NCBI RefSeq assembly: GCF_030160655.1
Contig: NZ_BSOT01000005.1
Span: 1,135,546 to 1,199,545, forward strand
DNA: 64,000 nt
DNA from: Agaribacter marinus
GTDB lineage: Bacteria > Pseudomonadota > Gammaproteobacteria > Enterobacterales > Alteromonadaceae
Direction: 5' to 3'
In this document: positions 38,966 through 47,075 of the stretch, piece after piece
Layout: the number at the start of each line of letters is the position of its first letter
How positions within the stretch are numbered: the first letter of the stretch is position 1
Notes under the pieces: generated by a model
Database searches by the model: none
Told to the model about the DNA's origin: nothing
The model's input: the letters and a program-made list of their open reading frames with translations, nothing else
Made by a program: the position numbers and the translations under genes

Positions 38966-41338
38966 ATGTATTTTAAGACAGGCGCAATATTACTGGGTTT
39001 AAGTTGCCTCATGGGATGCTCCCAAGCACCTGCCTTATCTGACGAAGCATCTCAGGCGAATAGCTCGTCTGGCACAACCATTAACCTCGTAGATAAAGAC
39101 AATCTAGTCCAATATGTTAATCCATTGGTGGGTAGTGACTCCGAATTTATATTGTCAAACGGAAATACTTATCCTGCCATTGCACTGCCATGGGGGATGA
39201 ATTTTTGGACACCAATGACCTCAAAGATGGGGGATGGTTGGACGTACAAGTACGACGAATACAAAATACGGGGATTCAAACAAACGCATCAACCAAGCCC
39301 GTGGTTAAATGATTACGCAGCATTTTCGTTTATGCCAGTGGTTGGTGAGCTAAAATTTGAAGAAGAATCCCGTGCATCATGGTTTTCTCATAAAGCAGAA
39401 ACGTCACTACCTCATTATTACTCGGTATACCTTGCAGATTACGATGTTGTCACCGAAATAACCCCCACGCAACGCGCCGCACAATTTCAGTTTACGTTTC
39501 CCGAAACCAATGACGCCTATATTCTCTTAGATGCATTTCACAAGGGCTCCATGGTAAAGATACTGCCGAAAGAACGAAAAATAATTGGCTATGCTAGGAA
39601 TAATCATGGCGGAGTGCCTGATAACTTCCACAATTATTTTGTTGCTTATTTTGATAAGGACTTTGAGCTAGCCCAAACATGGACAGATGGTTGGAAGCTT
39701 ACGGCTAATAGCACCGAGCAAACTGGCGATCATGTCGGTGCCATCATAAAGTTCGCGACTTCTCGCGGCGAAAAAGTGAATGTAAAAGTAGCCTCTTCAT
39801 TTATTAGCTTGGAACAAGCCGAAATTAACTTAGCGCGAGAGCTTGGTAAAGACAGTTTTGAAGTGACTAAACAAAAAGGCTTTGAGGCTTGGCAAAAAGA
39901 ACTGAGCCGCATTCAAATAGAAAGCGCCAACATTGACCAAGTAAAAACCTTCTATTCCTCACTTTACCGATTACTGCTGTTTCCACGTTCATTTTATGAA
40001 TATGACAGTAACAACGACATTGTTCATTACAGTCCCTATAACGGGCAAGTGCTGCCGGGCTATATGTATACCGACAATGGCTTTTGGGATACCTTCAGAG
40101 CCGTATTCCCATTTTTCACGCTTATGTATCCGAGCCTTGATACGCAAATCATGCAAGGGTTGGTCAATACATATGAAGAGTCGGGTTGGCTACCAGAGTG
40201 GGCTAGCCCTGGTCACCGAGGGGTCATGATAGGATCAAATTCGGCGATTAATATTGCCGATGCCTACATTAAAAACATTCGTGACTACGACGCCAATACA
40301 CTCTTGGAAGCCATGTTAAAAAATGCCACCGTGGAAGAAGGTAGGCCGGTATCTTCGGTTGGGCGCGAAGGGGTAGACTACTACAACGACCTAGGATATG
40401 TGCCGTATGACGTTGGCATTCACGAAAATGCTGCGCGCACGCTTGAATATGCGTTTGCAGATTTTAACATTGCGCAAATGGCAACCTCGATGGGCAAACA
40501 TGAGTTAGCCGCAAAATATTACAAAAAATCGCTTAACTACCAACACTTATTTGATCCAGAAACGGGTTGGATGCGCGGAAAGAATAAAGACGGAAACTTC
40601 CAGTCTCCCTTTAACCCATTGAAATGGGGCGACGCGTTTACAGAAGGGAATGCGCTGCATTATACATGGTCAGTTTTTCATGATGTGCAGGGCTTAATTG
40701 AACTAATGGGTGGAGAGACAGGTTTTATCAACAAATTAGACGAAGTGTTTACGATGCCGCCACTCTTCGATGACTCATATTATGGCTTTACCATCCACGA
40801 AATTCGTGAAATGCAAATTGTAAATATGGGTAACTACGCCCATGGCAATCAGCCTATTCAACATATGATTTATTTATACAATCACGCGCGCCAGCCTTAC
40901 AAAGCGCAAGCTAAACTTCGCGACGTAATGACTAAACTGTATCAACCAACACCTGACGGTTATGCAGGTGATGAAGATAACGGGCAAACGTCAGCGTGGT
41001 ATGTATTCAGTGCACTTGGCTTATACTCAGTGACACCGGGGGTTCCGCAATATGTTGTAGGTAGCCCGCTATTTGATAAAGCCACCCTCACCTTAGAAAA
41101 CGGCAACACAGTACAAATTACCGCACATAATAACAAACCTGAGAATGTCTACATCGACAGCATGAAATTTAACGCGCAAACACATAATAAAAGTTGGGTA
41201 GATCATCATGCATTGATGCAAGGCGCTAACATAGATTTTTATATGTCGAATGTACCCAACAAGCACTGGGCGATTGAAGATGACTCCGTGCCGTATTCTA
41301 TGTCGTTACACCTCAATAATGACGACAACAAGGAATAG
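38966..41338 (+). CDS. GH92 alpha-mannosidase lipoprotein (divergent +1 subsite)
   Basis: 790 residues. Lipobox LMGC (LGLSCLMGCSQAPAL). It opens with LVQYVNPLVGSDSEFILSNGNTYPAIALPWGMNFWTP, the GH92 N-terminal pattern. The catalytic areas are TEGNALHYTWSVFHDVQGL and GDEDNGQTSAWYVFSALGLY. The stretch equivalent to 'HGNEPxHHVPYLY' reads HGNQPIQHMIYLY, and there is no GWDW motif, so linkage preference probably differs from the alpha-1,2-type enzymes in this locus. First gene of the plus arm, directly behind operator O3, two bases before the MFS gene. Confidence 0.88.
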   Translation: MYFKTGAILLGLSCLMGCSQAPALSDEASQANSSSGTTINLVDKDNLVQYVNPLVGSDSEFILSNGNTYPAIALPWGMNFWTPMTSKMGDGWTYKYDEYKIRGFKQTHQPSPWLNDYAAFSFMPVVGELKFEEESRASWFSHKAETSLPHYYSVYLADYDVVTEITPTQRAAQFQFTFPETNDAYILLDAFHKGSMVKILPKERKIIGYARNNHGGVPDNFHNYFVAYFDKDFELAQTWTDGWKLTANSTEQTGDHVGAIIKFATSRGEKVNVKVASSFISLEQAEINLARELGKDSFEVTKQKGFEAWQKELSRIQIESANIDQVKTFYSSLYRLLLFPRSFYEYDSNNDIVHYSPYNGQVLPGYMYTDNGFWDTFRAVFPFFTLMYPSLDTQIMQGLVNTYEESGWLPEWASPGHRGVMIGSNSAINIADAYIKNIRDYDANTLLEAMLKNATVEEGRPVSSVGREGVDYYNDLGYVPYDVGIHENAARTLEYAFADFNIAQMATSMGKHELAAKYYKKSLNYQHLFDPETGWMRGKNKDGNFQSPFNPLKWGDAFTEGNALHYTWSVFHDVQGLIELMGGETGFINKLDEVFTMPPLFDDSYYGFTIHEIREMQIVNMGNYAHGNQPIQHMIYLYNHARQPYKAQAKLRDVMTKLYQPTPDGYAGDEDNGQTSAWYVFSALGLYSVTPGVPQYVVGSPLFDKATLTLENGNTVQITAHNNKPENVYIDSMKFNAQTHNKSWVDHHALMQGANIDFYMSNVPNKHWAIEDDSVPYSMSLHLNNDDNKE

Positions 41339-41340
41339 TC

Positions 41341-42597
41341 ATGCATATTAATCCAACAAACCCGCCAACCGAACATAATGATAAAAAATCCATGGCGCTA
41401 TTTGCGCTGAGCGCTTTATTTTCATTATTCTTCATTTGGGGATTTATTACTGCGCTAAACGACATTTTACTTCCCTTTTTAAAAGCGGCTTTCGATTTAT
41501 CATATTTAGAAGCTGGATTAGTGCAATTCTGCTTTTTTATCGCCTACTTTGTTGTGTCTCCATTTGCCGGGCGGCTGCTCGATGACATTGGCTACAAAAA
41601 AGGTATTATTGTTGGCTTGCTCACCATTGCTGCTGGGTGTTGCTTATTTTACCCTGCCGCGGCACTAGAAATTTATGCCCTATTTTTATTTGCCTTATTT
41701 GTATTGGCAAGTGGTATCGCTTTTTTGCAAGTCAGCGCAAACCCATATGTTGCCGTACTCGGCCCTGAAAAAACGGCAGCAAGTAGACTAAACCTCGCGC
41801 AAGCAACCAATTCGGTTGGGCATACTATTGGCCCCTACTTTGGCGCGACACTCATTTTGGCCAATATGTCTGAACAAGGCGAAAACGCAGCAACCGCGGT
41901 ACAAATGCCATATATATTAATCGCGGTGTTCGCGATTGTCATCGCCTTAGTATTTTCGCGCTTAAAGCTCCCCAACATCGGAGAACATTTAAAACAAGTT
42001 GAATCAAGTGGCGCGCTGACCATTAAAAGCCACCCCCATCTTACGTTTGGTGTTGTCGGCATATTTTTATATGTAGGAGCAGAAGTCGCGGTTGGCAGCT
42101 ACTTAGTCAATTACTTTATGCAAATGGACGGTATTGAGATGGACAACGTCACGGCTGGGAAAATGGTCTCGTATTATTGGCTATCAGCCATGGCTGGACG
42201 ATTCATTGGCGCTGCGCTGACTCGATACATATCTGCGACCTACGTATTAGCTTTCAATAGCGTATTTGCCATCATCATGATCGTATTTTCCATTAATACC
42301 ACTGGTAATACAGCAATATGGAGTATTTTGTTAGTAGGATTATTTAACTCCATTATGTTTCCAACCATATTTGCCCTTGCTATTCGCGGACTTGGAGAAC
42401 ACACAGGTAAAGGATCTGGTTTTTTGTGCCAAGCAATTGTCGGCGGGGCTATTGTGCCAATGTTACAAGGGTTTGCGGCTGATGCTATTTCGTTAAAACT
42501 CAGCTTTATCGTGCCCGCGGCATGTTACGGCTATATTCTTTGGTATGCGCTAAAAGGTGCAAATTATTCTCAAGCTGATACGCGCGGTGATGCATGA
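41341..42597 (+). CDS. MFS sugar transporter of the FucP/GluP group (likely mannose)
   Basis: 418 residues, about 12 membrane segments. FFIWGFITALNDILLPFLKAAFDLSY is the N-terminal signature of FucP-type symporters; GIAFLQVSANPYVAVLGPEKTAASRLNLAQATNSVG is the same branch as NagP. It is an inner-membrane sugar/H+ (or Na+) symporter. Because it is followed without a gap by a fructokinase and a mannose isomerase-like gene, mannose is the most likely substrate. Stop overlaps the kinase start by four bases. Confidence 0.82.
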   Translation: MHINPTNPPTEHNDKKSMALFALSALFSLFFIWGFITALNDILLPFLKAAFDLSYLEAGLVQFCFFIAYFVVSPFAGRLLDDIGYKKGIIVGLLTIAAGCCLFYPAAALEIYALFLFALFVLASGIAFLQVSANPYVAVLGPEKTAASRLNLAQATNSVGHTIGPYFGATLILANMSEQGENAATAVQMPYILIAVFAIVIALVFSRLKLPNIGEHLKQVESSGALTIKSHPHLTFGVVGIFLYVGAEVAVGSYLVNYFMQMDGIEMDNVTAGKMVSYYWLSAMAGRFIGAALTRYISATYVLAFNSVFAIIMIVFSINTTGNTAIWSILLVGLFNSIMFPTIFALAIRGLGEHTGKGSGFLCQAIVGGAIVPMLQGFAADAISLKLSFIVPAACYGYILWYALKGANYSQADTRGDA

Positions 42598-43601
42598 AAA
42601 AGCTAGTCTGTTTTGGAGAAGCACTCATCGACTTCTTACATGCTGAACAAGAGATGCATGGTGGTCTTAACATACCCATATTTAAGCAATTTCCTGGTGG
42701 CGCTCCCGCTAACGCTGCAGTGGCAGTCGCTAAGCTTGGCGGGAACGCTTTTTTTGCAGGTCAAGTAGGTGATGACACCTTCGGTCATTTTTTACGGAAT
42801 GCACTAGCTTATTATGGCGTAAACACGACACATACATTAATGCACCCTGAGGCACAAACTGCACTTGCATTTGTAAGCCTAGATCATGAAGGTGAACGGT
42901 CTTTTTCGTTTTATCGACAAAATACTGCTGATGTCATTGTCAATGAAGACCAATTCCCTCAAACAATATTTAGCGATGGCGACATACTTCATGTATGTAG
43001 CAATACCCTAACCTCTAAAGATATTGCTAATACAACTCTATCTCTGGCATCTCGCGCTAAAAGCAATCATGCAATTGTGAGTGTTGATGTAAACCTGCGT
43101 CATAACTTGTGGGACACGGGTAATGCAGATATACAAGTCGTGAATGCATTACTTTCACTTGCAAATATCATTAAATTTTCAAAAGAAGAACTCGGCTATT
43201 TATCCGATGAAAACGATGATGCTTATATAGACAAGCTACTCCAAGAAAATAAGGACTGTTTATTAATCGTCGTCACTGACGGCGCAAAGTCTGTGCGTTA
43301 CTTCACCCCTACGTTTAGCACTTCGCTCGATGTTCCTTGCGTTGACGTCGTCGATACGACTTGTGGGGGCGACAGCTTTATTGGCGGCTTACTTTACTGT
43401 TTGCTGGAAGAGTATACACCTGAACAAGTCATCGCCAGCGACGATAGATTGCAACACATTATTCGCTTTGCCATTGCATGTGGTGCACACACAGTGTCTA
43501 GACAAGGCGCCTTCCCAGCCCTGCCAACATTGAATGACGTGTCTACATTTTTACCCATTTATCAGAATCAACAAGATTCCGCGCAACATAAATATATATA
43601 G
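42594..43601 (+). CDS. PfkB-family carbohydrate kinase (fructokinase)
   Basis: 335 residues. PfkB signature 1 is PGGAPANAAVAVAKLGG with the following GQVGDDTFG; signature 2 is DVVDTTCGGDSFIGGLL, where the usual GAGD is CGGD but the catalytic Asp is kept. The MKKLVCFGEALIDF start matches fructokinases (ScrK/Frk type). Next to a mannose isomerase-like gene it would turn fructose into fructose-6-P. A mannokinase role is possible but PfkB mannokinases are uncommon. The translation overlap with the MFS gene indicates a tight operon. Confidence 0.85.
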   Translation: MKKLVCFGEALIDFLHAEQEMHGGLNIPIFKQFPGGAPANAAVAVAKLGGNAFFAGQVGDDTFGHFLRNALAYYGVNTTHTLMHPEAQTALAFVSLDHEGERSFSFYRQNTADVIVNEDQFPQTIFSDGDILHVCSNTLTSKDIANTTLSLASRAKSNHAIVSVDVNLRHNLWDTGNADIQVVNALLSLANIIKFSKEELGYLSDENDDAYIDKLLQENKDCLLIVVTDGAKSVRYFTPTFSTSLDVPCVDVVDTTCGGDSFIGGLLYCLLEEYTPEQVIASDDRLQHIIRFAIACGAHTVSRQGAFPALPTLNDVSTFLPIYQNQQDSAQHKYI

Positions 43602-43609
43602 GTAGCTCT

Positions 43610-44824
43610 ATGCTAAACATGCCAGCGTTTACAGAAAAACAATTTGTCACTGACCACATAAAAAGTATTTTAGCTTTTTACGACGCTAAAGTAGATGATG
43701 AGAGTGGCGGTTACTTTCAAAACTACAAAGATGACGGCAGCATATTTAACCCTGAATTCAAACAGCTGGTAAGCAGTACACGTATTGTCGTTAACTACGC
43801 GGTTGCATTCAAACTGTTTGGTAAAGAAGAGTATAAAGCGCGCGCCGTTCGTGGCATTCGCTTCGTTGAAGATATCCATTGGCAGCCTGAACAAAACGCC
43901 TATGCCTGGACATTACATAACAACCAAGCACAAGACATGACGCAACAGGCTTACGGCTATGCCTTTGTTTTATTGGCATACGCCGCCCTACACAAATATC
44001 AGATTCTGGATTGTAGAGACAACATGCAAACGGTATTTGCTCAACTTGAGACGTCCTTTTGGCAAACAGACTACGGACTCTACGCCGACGAAATCAGTGC
44101 AGACGGTGTGTTAAGTGATTATCGCGGACAAAACGCAAATATGCACCTGTGTGAAGCAATGCTGATGGCTTACGAGGCTTCTGGCGATATTCAATATTTA
44201 GACAAAGCCGAAACAATTGCGAATAACATTTGTTTTCGCCAAGCAGAACTGACCAATGGACTCGTGTGGGAACATTACACAAAAACATTTTTACCTGATT
44301 GGGAATATAATAAAGACGATCCCAAAAATTTGTATCGTCCTTGGGGGTTTCAGCCAGGCCATCAAACTGAGTGGACCAAGTTATTACTGTCCTTACACAG
44401 ACATCGTCCATCCGCAAAGTATGAAAATAAAGCGATTGAGCTTTTCGACATTGCTTACGGTACCGCTTGGGATAACGAATACGGCGGTCTGGTGTATGGT
44501 TTCTCACCCGATGGGAAATGGTGTGACGAAGACAAATATTTTTGGGTGCAAGCAGAGAGTATCGCTGCCGCTGCAATGATTTACGAGCTTACAGGTAACA
44601 ACGACTATTTAGATGCCTATCAGGCACTCTGGGCGTACTGTTGGAAACACATGATTGACCATGAATATGGTGCGTGGTTTAGATTACTTACACGCGAAAA
44701 TGGCAAAACAAGTGACGAAAAAAGTAGCGCTGGAGCTAAGTGTGATTATCATTCATTATGTGCTTGTGCGGAAGTGCTAAGGGTTATTGGTGACAATGAA
44801 AAACTTAGCCCTTTTGCCAAGTAA
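43610..44824 (+). CDS. AGE-family D-mannose isomerase/2-epimerase
   Basis: 404 residues forming an (alpha/alpha)6 barrel. Conserved His-bearing segments are RGQNANMHLCEAMLMAYEA, RPWGFQPGHQTEWTKLLL and CDYHSLCACAEVL, with KYFWVQAESIAAAAMIYE between them. The family includes N-acylglucosamine 2-epimerase, YihS, cellobiose epimerase and bacterial mannose isomerase; the WGFQPGHQTEW form and the fructokinase neighbour favour mannose to fructose. Cytoplasmic (no signal peptide). Starts 9 bases after the kinase; 28 bases before the next GH92. Confidence 0.85.
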   Translation: MLNMPAFTEKQFVTDHIKSILAFYDAKVDDESGGYFQNYKDDGSIFNPEFKQLVSSTRIVVNYAVAFKLFGKEEYKARAVRGIRFVEDIHWQPEQNAYAWTLHNNQAQDMTQQAYGYAFVLLAYAALHKYQILDCRDNMQTVFAQLETSFWQTDYGLYADEISADGVLSDYRGQNANMHLCEAMLMAYEASGDIQYLDKAETIANNICFRQAELTNGLVWEHYTKTFLPDWEYNKDDPKNLYRPWGFQPGHQTEWTKLLLSLHRHRPSAKYENKAIELFDIAYGTAWDNEYGGLVYGFSPDGKWCDEDKYFWVQAESIAAAAMIYELTGNNDYLDAYQALWAYCWKHMIDHEYGAWFRLLTRENGKTSDEKSSAGAKCDYHSLCACAEVLRVIGDNEKLSPFAK

Positions 44825-44852
44825 TACCTAGTATCAAACGACGGTATTTAAG

Positions 44853-47075
44853 ATGAAACAATATGTAAAGTACACACTCATTGTTGGGCTAATTGGCATA
44901 GCAATGGGTTGTAGTAATCAGGAAGTTTCTGCGCCTACGCCTGCCGCGTCACACGATGCGTTTGACCCCGTGCAATATGTTGACCCTTTCATTGGTACTG
45001 CGGGAAAAGGTAAAACGTACCCAGGAGCGACCGTGCCATACGGCCGTGTGCAACTTAGTCCAAACAATGGTAGAAATGGTTGGGATTGGATTTCTGGTTA
45101 TTTTCACCCTGATGATGTGATCGCCGGATTTGCTCACCAACATTTAAGCGGCACCGGCGCAGGTGATCTCTACGACATATTGTTTATGCCATTGACCCTG
45201 CCGACTAAGCAAAAAATACTCGATGACGTATTAAACCAACCGGTCATTCATTCGGCATTTAGTCATGTGCAAGAACAGGCTTCTCCGGGGTATTATCAGG
45301 TACATTTAGCCGATTATAATATTGATGTGGAACTCACATCCGCCTTACGCACAGGTGTGCAGCGATACACATATAATGATACCAATAAACCTGCTTGGGT
45401 AAGATTAGATCTGTCATACAGCAGAAACTGGGACAAAACGAAAGAGACACATATTGAAGTTGTTGACCCATACACCATACAAGGTTACCGCTTGTCGAGT
45501 GGCTGGGCAGAAGATCAACGCGTATATTTTTATACGCGATTTTCGGCGCCCATAAAAACACATGACATCGTCAAAGATGAAAATGGCGACGTCGGCATGT
45601 TTTCATTTGATGTTCACACGTCAAATCAGCATCAATTAGAAGTAAAAACGGCGTTGAGTTCTGTTAGCGTGACAAACGCTAAACAGAATTTTTTATCTGA
45701 TATTCAAACGACTGACGACTTTAGTTCACTGAGACTTGCCGCAAAACAGGCATGGCAAAAACAATTGGGTAAAATTGAAATTGCTGCGTCGCCTGACAAC
45801 ATGGTGCAGTTTTATACTGCACTTTATCACGCGTCGCTAGCGCCTCGGGTATTTTCTGACGTGAATGGTCAGTATAAAGGGCCAGATGGTAGTATTCACT
45901 CAACGCAAGACGATACTCGATATTCATTTTTTTCGTTGTGGGATACATTCCGGGCATTGCACCCTTGGAATACCTTATATGCGCCCAAAGTAAACGCGGA
46001 AATGATGCTATCGCTAATGTCTCACTATGAAGTCACCGGCCTTTTACCCGTGTGGAATTTTCAGGGCAACGAAACCAATATGATGATGGGGTACCACTCA
46101 GTGCCTGTGCTCGTCGATGCTTATTTAAAAGGTGATTTAGAGCTTTCTGGCGAATCGATACTTAATGCTGCGCTTACCAGCGCGAGCCAGCAACAATTTG
46201 GCATCGGCAGTTATCAAACGCTAGGGTTTGTTCCATTTACTGAAACCAAATGGAACGTATCTAAAACCTTAGAATATGCCTATGATGACTGGGCGATTGC
46301 ACAACTTGCAAAAGCCTTGGACAAAGACGCCATTTATCAAACCTTCCTCAAGCGGTCTAAAAACTATCAACATCATTTCGATCGTGAAACTGGTTTTATG
46401 CGAGCAAAAAATGTCGATGGCGAATACCGAGTCCCGTTTGACCCAATGGCTTATCGCCCTACAGAAGATTATTGCGAAGCCAATGCGTGGCAATATACCT
46501 TCTTTGTTCCGCATGACATAAACGGTTTGGTTGAGCTATACGGGTCTGCGCTCGCGTTTGATGCTAAATTAGATGAAATGTTTTCGACTGAACAAGCGGA
46601 AGATCAACTGCCAGAGTGGATATCTGGTTACATTGGACAATATGTACATGGCAATGAACCAGCGCATCACGTGCCCTACTTGTACCAGTATGTCAATCAA
46701 GGTCATAAAACCCAAGCCCGTGTTCGGCAAATTATGGACACCTTGTATACCACCGCGCCTGACGGCCTCTGTGGAAACGAAGATGCAGGACAAATGTCGG
46801 CGTGGTATTTATTTAGTGCGCTGGGGTTTTATCCGGTCGATCCGGTATCGGGTGAATATGTACTTGGCAGCCCTGAAATAAACAGTGCCAAGTGGCAACT
46901 GGACAATGGAAATACATTTACCATAAAGGCGAACAATCAGTCACCCGACAATGTATACGTAAAATCAGCCATGCTAAATGGCAAACCATTGCTGGGCTTC
47001 ACTGTATCTCACGAGCAAATCATGCAGGGTGGAGAATTAATTTTTAATATGAGTAATACACCAAATGAAAACTAA
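44853..47075 (+). CDS. GH92 alpha-mannosidase lipoprotein (alpha-1,2-type motifs)
   Basis: 740 residues. Lipobox AMGC (GLIGIAMGCSNQEV). GH92 features: VQYVDPFIGTAGKGKTYPGATVPYG, NGWDWISGYFHPDD, AHQHLSGTGAGDLYD, YCEANAWQYTFFVPHD and GNEDAGQMSAWYLFSALGFYP. With GWDW and HGNEPAHHVPYLY it shares the +1 subsite pattern of the enzyme at 22100 and is probably alpha-1,2-specific too, perhaps with different glycan arm preference. Its end overlaps the following GH92 gene by 11 bases. Confidence 0.9.
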   Translation: MKQYVKYTLIVGLIGIAMGCSNQEVSAPTPAASHDAFDPVQYVDPFIGTAGKGKTYPGATVPYGRVQLSPNNGRNGWDWISGYFHPDDVIAGFAHQHLSGTGAGDLYDILFMPLTLPTKQKILDDVLNQPVIHSAFSHVQEQASPGYYQVHLADYNIDVELTSALRTGVQRYTYNDTNKPAWVRLDLSYSRNWDKTKETHIEVVDPYTIQGYRLSSGWAEDQRVYFYTRFSAPIKTHDIVKDENGDVGMFSFDVHTSNQHQLEVKTALSSVSVTNAKQNFLSDIQTTDDFSSLRLAAKQAWQKQLGKIEIAASPDNMVQFYTALYHASLAPRVFSDVNGQYKGPDGSIHSTQDDTRYSFFSLWDTFRALHPWNTLYAPKVNAEMMLSLMSHYEVTGLLPVWNFQGNETNMMMGYHSVPVLVDAYLKGDLELSGESILNAALTSASQQQFGIGSYQTLGFVPFTETKWNVSKTLEYAYDDWAIAQLAKALDKDAIYQTFLKRSKNYQHHFDRETGFMRAKNVDGEYRVPFDPMAYRPTEDYCEANAWQYTFFVPHDINGLVELYGSALAFDAKLDEMFSTEQAEDQLPEWISGYIGQYVHGNEPAHHVPYLYQYVNQGHKTQARVRQIMDTLYTTAPDGLCGNEDAGQMSAWYLFSALGFYPVDPVSGEYVLGSPEINSAKWQLDNGNTFTIKANNQSPDNVYVKSAMLNGKPLLGFTVSHEQIMQGGELIFNMSNTPNEN

